36,623 nucleotides of DNA, from contig WHTT01000064.1 of assembly GCA_009377605.1 (NCBI GenBank), positions 1 to 36,623 on the forward strand. Direction: 5' to 3'. Source of the DNA: Luteitalea sp. Its GTDB lineage: Bacteria > Acidobacteriota > Vicinamibacteria > Vicinamibacterales > Vicinamibacteraceae. Of the stretch, positions 31,383 to 36,623 are shown piece by piece. Within the stretch, counting starts at the first letter, position 1. Every line of letters begins with the position of its first letter. The notes under the pieces were generated by a model. The model had not been told where the DNA came from, did not search any database, and saw only the letters and a list, made by a program, of their open reading frames with translations. Both the position numbers and the translations under genes were made by a program.

Positions 31383-32675
31383 ATGACGAAGGCGGATGCA
31401 GGCCCCGGGAAACAGCAGGGGAAGCAGCAGGGGAAGAGGCCCGGGAACAGACCCGAGGAGATGTCCAGGAAGCACCCTGTGAAGTGGCTTCTGGCGGCCT
31501 TTGCGCTGTTGGGGCTCGCCGCATCGGTAGCCGCTGCCTTCGTGCATTATCAGCTCCTGACCATCCCGGACTATCAGAGCATCTGTGACATCAACGCGAC
31601 CTGGAGTTGCGCGAGCGCGTACCTGAGTCAGTACGGCAGCTACTTGGGCATCCCCGTGGCCGTCCTTGGTGCCCTGTTTTTCACGGCCGTCTCGCTCTTG
31701 TTGGTGGCCGACCACCGGGGCAGCCAATCGGCCATGAGCGTGGTCGTTCTGTTGTCCTCGGTCGGCTTGGCGTTCGTCTTGTATCTGGGTTATGCAACGT
31801 TCTTCCTGCTGAAGACCATCTGCATCATTTGCCTGATCACGTATGTCGCTGCCATCGGGCTCTTCGTGGTGGCCAACGTGATCATGAGACTTCCTATGCG
31901 CACGCTCCCTCAGTTCGTTCGCCACGACCTTCGCGGCCTTGCACGGAACCCGATCGCGTTGGGCCTCACGCTGCTCTTTCTCGCTGGCGCCACCACGGCC
32001 ATCGCGTACTTCCCACGCGAGGCGGCCACGGTCTCGGCACAGGAGGGCGGCGCGACTCAGGCACAAGCCGTCCAGCGCGAGCTCGCACCTGAGGAGCGTG
32101 CGCAGGTCGAGAGAGCGTTCGATGCCATGCCGCGCAGCATCGTGCCGGTCGCCGCGGCGGGCGCCAAGGTCGTGATTGTGAAGTTCAACGACTTTCAGTG
32201 TCCCGCCTGCGCCAACGCCCACAACATGTACAAGCCACTGCTCGAACGGTGGGAACAGGAGGCTCCCGGTCAGGTGAAGCTGTTCGTCAAGGATTTCCCG
32301 CTCGAGCCCGAGTGCAACACGAGCGTCAAGCGCGACGTGCATGCGGCGGCATGCGAGGCGGCGGCCGCGGTTCGGCTCGCCCGCCAGCAGCAGAAGGACG
32401 TCGCGCTGGAGGAATGGTTTTACGGCAATCAAGGAGCGATGACGCCAGAGACCGTGCGGACCGCAGCACGCGATGTCGGCGGTGTCCAGCAGTTCGACAC
32501 CCGTTACCAATCCGCCTTGGAAGGCGTGAAGACCGACGTCGCCCTCGCCAGCACGCTCGGCGTCTCAGCCACGCCGACCATCTTCATCAACGGCGTGAAG
32601 CTGGATGGCCTCCCGCCACCCAATGTCCTCGACGCGGTCATTGCTTACGAGCTGCGCAAGGCGAGCTCGCAGTAG
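31383..32675 (+). CDS. VKOR-DsbA fusion, disulfide bond-forming oxidase
   Basis: This 430-residue fusion makes disulfides and re-oxidises itself through quinone. After a polar Lys/Gln/Gly-rich N-tail with a 12-nt DNA repeat (GKQQGKQQGK) comes a VKOR domain with about four to five helices (34-210). Its loop cysteines are C68 and C76 and its active CxxC is C147-C150 (CIIC). The second half is a periplasmic thioredoxin-like DsbA domain: FNDFQCPAC (C273, C276), cis-proline P398 in SATPT, and an extra pair C311 and C324. GGGAG lies ~6 nt upstream of the ATG. The position 75 nt after a two-cysteine pilin gene suggests the pilin is a client. Confidence 0.92.
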   Translation: MTKADAGPGKQQGKQQGKRPGNRPEEMSRKHPVKWLLAAFALLGLAASVAAAFVHYQLLTIPDYQSICDINATWSCASAYLSQYGSYLGIPVAVLGALFFTAVSLLLVADHRGSQSAMSVVVLLSSVGLAFVLYLGYATFFLLKTICIICLITYVAAIGLFVVANVIMRLPMRTLPQFVRHDLRGLARNPIALGLTLLFLAGATTAIAYFPREAATVSAQEGGATQAQAVQRELAPEERAQVERAFDAMPRSIVPVAAAGAKVVIVKFNDFQCPACANAHNMYKPLLERWEQEAPGQVKLFVKDFPLEPECNTSVKRDVHAAACEAAAAVRLARQQQKDVALEEWFYGNQGAMTPETVRTAARDVGGVQQFDTRYQSALEGVKTDVALASTLGVSATPTIFINGVKLDGLPPPNVLDAVIAYELRKASSQ

Positions 32676-32683
32676 AGACCTAG

Positions 32684-32727
32684 GTAGGGACGCCTCGCCG
32701 AGGCGGCCGTTGGCGAATGCGCCCTAC
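32684..32727. repeat. Composite palindrome repeat, family 2, partly deleted
   Basis: GTAGGGACGCCTCGCCGAGG (from 32684) is followed by only half of the second hairpin (GGCGAATGCGCC), closed by CTAC at 32727. The outer GTAGGG/CCCTAC ends are kept, so the inner part seems to have lost bases while the ends were retained. Confidence 0.78.
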
Positions 32728-32744
32728 TGCGGGCCTAGTTGACA

Positions 32745-32763
32745 CGCGTCACAGTTTGACGCG
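32745..32763. promoter_or_regulatory. 7-bp inverted repeat at the start of the ABC gene
   Basis: CGCGTCA (32745-32751) and TGACGCG (32757-32763) pair around CAGTT, ending 3 nt before the ATG at 32767. It covers the place of the ribosome-binding site, so it may be an operator or an RNA stem that limits initiation. No Shine-Dalgarno is visible otherwise. Confidence 0.4.
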
Positions 32764-32766
32764 CCC

Positions 32767-33735
32767 ATGTCCGATGTTGCCATCGAGACGCGCGCGCTGA
32801 CGAAAGACTACTCGGTCGGCTTCTGGCGGTCGCGCCCACGGCGCGTCGTCGATGGCTTGACGCTCACGTCTGCGCGCGGCGAGATTCTAGGTCTCCTGGG
32901 GCCCAACGGCGCCGGGAAGAGCACCACCCTCAAGATTCTCGCTGGCCTCGTCTTTGCGACCAGCGGCGAAGCTCGTGTCCTGGGCAGCCCGCCCGGTTCC
33001 AAGGCAATCCTCGGGGCGGTGGGCTACCTGCCCGAGCAGCCCGCGTTCCCAAGCAGGCTCACGGCGGAAGAGTTGCTCGACGTTGCACTCCGCCTGCACG
33101 GTGAGCGCAGCCGGGCGGCACGTCAACGTCGAGTGGCTGCAGCGCTCGATCGTGTGGGGATCGGAGCGGAGCGTCGGAGAGCCTCCGGCCGCCTGTCCAA
33201 GGGTGAGCTCCAGCGCGTTGGGCTGGCACGCGCGCTGGTGCACGAACCGACCGTGCTGCTGTTGGATGAGCCGATGTCGGGCCTGGATCCCAACGGCCGC
33301 CTGCTCGTGCGCGATATTCTCTTGCAGGCGCGCGATGAGGGACGGACCATCTTCTTCAGCTCCCACATCCTGCCAGATGCCGAGGCGCTCTGCGGTCGAG
33401 TGGCGATGCTCACCAGAGGTCGATTGGTCGCCATCGGTGCGCTCGGCGAGCTCGGCGCCCTTGCTCCACGTGGCTGGGAGCTCATCGTGGAAGGCGTGAG
33501 CGAGGCAGTCCTCTCTCGTCTCGGAGTCGCGGGAGAAGCCACCCGTATCGACGCCAATCGATGGCGATTCCGCATCGACCAGACCTCACGACCCGAGCCG
33601 TTGGTCGATGAGCTGAGACGAGAAGGGGCCTTGCTCGTGTCGCTCGAGCCTCGGGTCGAGACGCTCGAAGAGGTCTTCCTCCGCCACACAGGCTTCGCAC
33701 CAAAGCAGCGTGACGCAGGAGAGGCCGAGCCTTGA
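32767..33735 (+). CDS. ABC-2 type transporter ATPase of the pilus cluster (PilH-like)
   Basis: The 322-residue ATPase has Walker A GPNGAGKST, Q-loop YLPEQ, signature LSKGELQRVGLARAL (LSKGE for LSGGQ), Walker B VLLLDEPMSGLDP and H-loop SSHIL, then a ~90-residue C-terminal regulatory part as in CcmA/NatA-type subunits. The placement between a pilin gene and prepilin peptidase resembles M. xanthus PilH, an ABC ATPase needed for pili; the equivalence is inference from order, not proven homology. Its TGA overlaps the next start (TTGA). Confidence 0.85.
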   Translation: MSDVAIETRALTKDYSVGFWRSRPRRVVDGLTLTSARGEILGLLGPNGAGKSTTLKILAGLVFATSGEARVLGSPPGSKAILGAVGYLPEQPAFPSRLTAEELLDVALRLHGERSRAARQRRVAAALDRVGIGAERRRASGRLSKGELQRVGLARALVHEPTVLLLDEPMSGLDPNGRLLVRDILLQARDEGRTIFFSSHILPDAEALCGRVAMLTRGRLVAIGALGELGALAPRGWELIVEGVSEAVLSRLGVAGEATRIDANRWRFRIDQTSRPEPLVDELRREGALLVSLEPRVETLEEVFLRHTGFAPKQRDAGEAEP

Positions 33736-34547
33736 TCGCGACGATGCGCAGCATCGGCACGCTGGCCATCGCGACCCTTCGAGAATACCTGCGTGAGCGC
33801 GGGCTGCACGCTCTCATCGTCCTGATCTGGATAGTGACATTCGCCGCCGCCGCATTGGGAGAGCTCAGCGCCGGAGAGCGAACGCGAGTGGTGACGGATA
33901 TCGGCCTTGCCGCGACGCGGCTAGGTGGGCTCTGCGCTGCGCTGTTCTTTGGTGCCGCCGTCGTGGCACGCGAGGTCGAGCAGCGAAGCGCGGCAACAAC
34001 CCTCACGGCGCCTATTGGGCGCCCGGCATGGCTGTTGGGGCGGTTCAGCGGAGCCCTTCTCGCAGTCGTCGTGTTGGTGATGCTCGCCGGGGGCGTACTG
34101 TGCATGGTGGCCGCGGCTGTGACGACGCCCGCCTTCCCACACGTGGCGGGGGCGACGAGCCGGTTGGATGTGGCCCTTCGACTCCTACCCGCGCTGCTCT
34201 TGGTGACAATCGAGCTGATGGTGGTGGCGGCTGTCGCGACCATGTTCTCGGCGTTCTCGAGCCATCTCTTCGCGTTTGGCTGTGCGTTCGGGTTGTGGGT
34301 AGCGGGTCACTATGCTCAGGCGGCTGCGCATCTCACCGCCAACGCCTCGTCTGCTCCGGTCAGCGTGCTCAATGGCGCGCTGTGGCTTCTCCTCCCCAAC
34401 GTTTCCTCGTTCGGCGCTGCGACTCGTATCGCACAGGGCGAGGCGGTGCGAAGCGGGGAAGTGGCGCTCGCGGCGGCGTACGGGGTCCTGTATGCCGCAG
34501 CGGCCCTAGCGATTGGCAATGGCCTCTTCGCGCGAAGGGATGTTTAG
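33732..34547 (+). CDS. ABC-2 type permease of the pilus cluster (PilI-like)
   Basis: The 271-residue protein has six hydrophobic segments, e.g. GLHALIVLIWIVTFAAAAL, LGGLCAALFFGAAVVA, FSGALLAVVVLVMLAGGVL, ALLLVTIELMVVAAVATMF, LFAFGCAFGLWVAGHYA and VALAAAYGVLYAAAALAIG, the ABC-2 permease topology. The start is probably TTG 33732, overlapping the ATPase stop, with AGGAG 10 nt upstream; ATG 33744 is the alternative. With the preceding ATPase it makes one transporter. The substrate is unknown. The last residues FARRDV precede a 42-nt gap. Confidence 0.82.
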   Translation: MIATMRSIGTLAIATLREYLRERGLHALIVLIWIVTFAAAALGELSAGERTRVVTDIGLAATRLGGLCAALFFGAAVVAREVEQRSAATTLTAPIGRPAWLLGRFSGALLAVVVLVMLAGGVLCMVAAAVTTPAFPHVAGATSRLDVALRLLPALLLVTIELMVVAAVATMFSAFSSHLFAFGCAFGLWVAGHYAQAAAHLTANASSAPVSVLNGALWLLLPNVSSFGAATRIAQGEAVRSGEVALAAAYGVLYAAAALAIGNGLFARRDV

Positions 34548-34589
34548 CCGAGGCGTCCGGACGACTGTCGGCGTTCTCACGGGCGTGAC

Positions 34590-35480
34590 GTGCGTATAAC
34601 TGCCTTTCTCATCGGCTGTGTGCTGCTCCTGTCGGCGTTGGCCGTGCAGGTAGTCCTCGAGCGGACACGTCTGCAGGCCGCCGCGGCAGCGCCAGGCGAG
34701 ATGCCGCACGCGCGCATGGCGCCGATGTTGAGGTTGTTGGGGGTTCCGTTTCCTGCGGTGGCGGCTGACATCTGTTGGATTGTGGCGGTCCAGCACTTCG
34801 CGAGCTTGCGTCATGCGCCTGATCCGGCGGCCGACGAGGCGCTGGTCGAGTTGATCGATCTCACTGTGACGCTCGATCCGGCCTTCATCTCCGGGTACCG
34901 GACTGGCGCAGCCCTCCTCGCCGAACCGCCCCCGATGGGACCGGGCGACGTCCAGGGGGCGCTTGGTGTGCTGAGAAAAGGGATCGGCGTGTCCCCCGAG
35001 CGCTGGGAGCTACTCTTCGACGAGGGATTTCTGCAGTATCGGTCGCTTCGACGGTACGATGAGGCCGCCGCCTCGTTTCTTCGGGCCAGCCGGCTGAGCG
35101 GCGCCCCATGGTGGCTGAGGCCGCTTGCTGCGAACACGCTCGCCGAGGGCGGCAGGCGACCGGCTGCTCGCGCGTTGTGGCGAGCGCAGCTCGACGAGAC
35201 CCGCCCGGAGTGGATGCGCCGGCAGGCGGAGCGGAGGCTCGATCAGCTCGATGCGCTGGACGAGATCGATCGCCTTCAAGGGATCGTGGACGAGGCACGC
35301 AGGAGCGGATTGCAGCCGCCGTACTCGTGGGATGCGCTGCGGCTCGCTGGGCGGCTCCAGGCGCCGCCGCGGGATCCCGGCGGCACGCCGTACATAATCG
35401 AGCCGACGACGGGGCGCGTGACGTTGTCACCCGTCTCTCCGCTGGCGCCGTTACCTGCCGAAGGCGGATTCGTGCCTTGA
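34590..35480 (+). CDS. Membrane-anchored helical-repeat protein of unknown function
   Basis: The 296-residue product starts at GTG 34590 with a signal anchor (MRITAFLIGCVLLLSALAVQVVLE). A conserved-looking patch AAPGEMPHARMAPMLRLLGVPFPAVAADICWI follows, and then TPR-like helical pairs (FDEGFLQYRSLRRYDEAAASFLRASRL, LAANTLAEGGRRPAARALWRAQL). The tail ending PTTGRVTLSPVSPLAPLPAEGGF is unstructured. It is set in the pilus operon between the permease and prepilin peptidase; in M. xanthus a third protein, PilG, accompanies PilH and PilI, and this may be a functional counterpart. I do not recognise a named family. Confidence 0.7.
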   Translation: MRITAFLIGCVLLLSALAVQVVLERTRLQAAAAAPGEMPHARMAPMLRLLGVPFPAVAADICWIVAVQHFASLRHAPDPAADEALVELIDLTVTLDPAFISGYRTGAALLAEPPPMGPGDVQGALGVLRKGIGVSPERWELLFDEGFLQYRSLRRYDEAAASFLRASRLSGAPWWLRPLAANTLAEGGRRPAARALWRAQLDETRPEWMRRQAERRLDQLDALDEIDRLQGIVDEARRSGLQPPYSWDALRLAGRLQAPPRDPGGTPYIIEPTTGRVTLSPVSPLAPLPAEGGFVP

Positions 35481-35521
35481 CCGTTTTGAGCGTCGAGGAG
35501 TGAGGAAGAGCAGGACGACCA

Positions 35522-36292
35522 ATGACACCGAGCGCTCAGGCGGCGGCCGTCGCGTTCTTCGCGCTGGGCGGTCTTGCCATCGGCAGCTTTCTCAACGTCT
35601 GTATCCATCGGCTGCCGCGGCGCCAGTCGCTTGTTCTGCCGGCGTCCTATTGTCCGTCGTGCGAGCAGCCGATCAGTTGGTTCCACAACGTGCCGCTCGT
35701 CGGTTACCTCTGGCTGCGAGGCCGGTGCGCGATGTGCCAGGCGCGAATCTCTCCACGCTACCCGCTCGTGGAGCTCGCGACCGCGCTCCTGTTCGTCGCC
35801 AACTTTCTCGCTTTTGGCTGGCAGCCGCTCCTCGCCGCGCGGCTTCTCTTCTCCTCCCTGCTCATCATCCTGTTCGTCGTGGACCTCGAGCATCGTCTGC
35901 TACCGAATGCCGTCACGCTGCCCGGGTTGCTCGTGGGCCTCATTCTCAGCGCGGTGATGCCGCCCGGTTGGGGAGAGGCGCTGCTGGGCGTCGTGCTTGG
36001 GGGTGGCGTGCTGTGGGTCATCGGCGAGACGTACGAGCGCTTTCGGGGTGAGCAAGGCCTCGGCATGGGCGACGTCAAGATGATCGCCATGATCGGTGCG
36101 TTTCTTGGATGGAAGTCGATGCTCGTGACGCTGGTGCTCGCTTCTTTTGCGGGCGCCGCGGTTGGGCTCTTGCTCATCGTCATTCGCCGAGCCTCGATGC
36201 AGTACGCCCTGCCGTTTGGCAGCTTTCTCGCCGCAGGCGCATTCGTCGCAAGCCTGTACGGTGCCCGCCTCCTTGACTGGTATCTGCGCTGA
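35522..36292 (+). CDS. pilD: Type IV prepilin peptidase/N-methyltransferase
   Basis: It cleaves prepilin leaders and methylates the new N-terminus. The 256-residue product has the N-terminal methylase domain with two CxxC pairs (C44, C47, C69, C72), the motif FLNVCIHRLPRRQS, and the two catalytic aspartates D121 (FVVDLEHRLLPN) and D184 (GLGMGDVKM). Eight or so hydrophobic helices follow the usual plan. It should process both the pilin at 30771 and the pseudopilin at 36531. It starts 41 nt after the preceding stop and is followed by a terminator hairpin. Confidence 0.94.
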   Translation: MTPSAQAAAVAFFALGGLAIGSFLNVCIHRLPRRQSLVLPASYCPSCEQPISWFHNVPLVGYLWLRGRCAMCQARISPRYPLVELATALLFVANFLAFGWQPLLAARLLFSSLLIILFVVDLEHRLLPNAVTLPGLLVGLILSAVMPPGWGEALLGVVLGGGVLWVIGETYERFRGEQGLGMGDVKMIAMIGAFLGWKSMLVTLVLASFAGAAVGLLLIVIRRASMQYALPFGSFLAAGAFVASLYGARLLDWYLR

Positions 36293-36294
36293 GC

Positions 36295-36319
36295 AGAAAA
36301 GATGACAGGCATCTTTTCT
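36295..36319. terminator. Terminator after prepilin peptidase gene
   Basis: AGAAAAGATG (36295-36304) and CATCTTTTCT (36310-36319) pair perfectly (10 bp) around ACAGG, 3 nt after the pilD stop. The right arm is T-rich and the left arm A-rich, fitting an intrinsic, possibly bidirectional terminator. It ends the pilus operon before a new promoter-like region. Confidence 0.65.
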
Positions 36320-36343
36320 TAGTGCTACTGGCGGGGCGAGTTA

Positions 36344-36360
36344 GGCACAATGCTTGTGCC
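36344..36360. repeat. Small perfect hairpin GGCACAA-TGC-TTGTGCC
   Basis: A perfect 7-bp stem with a 3-nt loop, 25 nt after the terminator hairpin. It may be a second terminator or an operator; nothing else identifies it. Confidence 0.45.
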
Positions 36361-36502
36361 ACGTTGCTCCCGACTTCGATCGGCTTAGTCCTTCGCAGAT
36401 CCTGCGATCTCCTTGCGCGTCACTGCTGCAGCTTCTGCTAGCGCTTTGCGCGTGGCGGCCGGTATCACAAAGACCAGCGCGCGTTTTCCTTCCCTGTCCT
36501 GG

Positions 36503-36518
36503 TGGCGTGGTGCTTGCA
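36503..36518 (+). promoter_or_regulatory. Candidate sigma-54 promoter before the last pseudopilin gene
   Basis: TGGCGT-GGTGC-TTGCA has GG (36504-36505) and GC (36516-36517) 10 nt apart and full TGGC and TTGCW matches. The ATG at 36531 is 14 nt after the -12 C, exactly as at pilB (27324 to 27338). The mRNA would start ~2 nt before the ATG. Confidence 0.5.
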
Positions 36519-36530
36519 CTACCGCTTCCC

Positions 36531-36623
36531 ATGGACCGATGGCAGCAAAGCCAGCCCTGTGCGGTGCACGGCTTCACGCTCATCGAGTGCGTCACGGCGC
36601 TCGCCATCATCGTGGTGCTGGCC
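36531..36623 (+). CDS. Pseudopilin/minor pilin, N-terminal part (partial)
   Basis: Thirty-one codons are visible. After a 14-residue leader (MDRWQQSQPCAVHG) comes FTLIECVTALAIIVVLA, the class III prepilin signal with Gly before Phe and Glu at +5. This identifies a pilin-like protein of a pilus or type II secretion tip complex; the class cannot be told without the rest. A GTG a few codons before the cleavage site could also start it, but the 14-nt spacing to the promoter-like site supports ATG 36531. Confidence 0.8.
   Translation, partial: MDRWQQSQPCAVHGFTLIECVTALAIIVVLA

Noticed and set aside
36304-36363. Sigma-54-like site at TTAGGCACAATGCTTGTG
   Set aside because: GG and GC are not 10 nt apart (the -12 position reads GT), and the segment is better explained as a 7-bp hairpin.
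1-36623. tRNA or rRNA genes
   Set aside because: I looked for cloverleaf-like and rRNA-like segments in the gaps and saw none; every gap is accounted for by repeats, short leaders or scar DNA.

Overview
The window is GC-rich bacterial chromosome with very long shadow frames on both strands. It starts inside tuf and carries a complete, fused S10-spc-alpha ribosomal protein superoperon. It continues into an accessory part that ends in a type IV pilus cluster. I infer Acidobacteriota, most likely Vicinamibacteria-like. The grounds are the palindromic intergenic repeats (CAGGCCTTTAGGCCTG and GACGCCTCGCCGAGGCGTC types), the Yip1-HlyD-FtsX-FtsX set, the VKOR-DsbA fusion and the pilus gene order. 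No rRNA gene is in the window, so this placement is inference.

Layout. Positions 1-16724 (+ strand): 3' end of tuf, then rpsJ, rplC, rplD, rplW, rplB, rpsS, rplV, rpsC, rplP, rpmC, rpsQ, rplN, rplX, rplE, rpsN, rpsH, rplF, rplR, rpsE, rpmD, rplO, secY, adk, map, infA, rpmJ, rpsM, rpsK, rpsD, rpoA, rplQ. Most joints are 0-27 nt or overlap by 4 nt. Every one of the twelve joints longer than 30 nt holds a hairpin-forming repeat. Positions 16750-18852 (-): an EF-G paralogue convergent with the operon. 19125-20780 (+): a secreted FAD-dependent oxidoreductase. 20805-21052: a broken response regulator followed by repeat-rich scar DNA. 21257-25992 (-): Yip1-like membrane protein, HlyD-type adaptor and two MacB/FtsX-type permeases, with no ATPase gene. 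26157-36623 (+): an outer-membrane barrel protein, pilB, pilC, pilin, VKOR-DsbA oxidase, an ABC-2 ATPase and permease, a helical-repeat protein, prepilin peptidase, and the start of another pseudopilin gene.

Most interesting signals. (1) The repeats are of at least four architectures. One class consists of short tandem arrays of 7-mers or 8-mers placed as inverted pairs, a different word per family (CTTGGTN, AGTGGYC, GCTGAGN, GTGACTGG). They sit between essential genes. They also supply coding ends: the A of the rplR start codon, the stop codons of rpmD and infA, and the C-terminus of rplD. (2) Three sites fitting the sigma-54 -24/-12 consensus lie before pilB, the pilin gene and the final pseudopilin gene. 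In two of them the start codon follows the -12 C by exactly 14 nt, implying near-leaderless mRNA. (3) The pilin-ABC ATPase-permease-prepilin peptidase order resembles the Myxococcus xanthus pilA-pilGHI-pilD segment, with a disulfide-forming enzyme inserted right after a two-cysteine pilin.

How the genes work together: the first half makes the ribosome, the RNA polymerase alpha subunit, the Sec channel and N-terminal methionine removal. The second half is envelope traffic: an efflux or export complex, and a pilus assembly line with its own peptidase, oxidase and ABC transporter.
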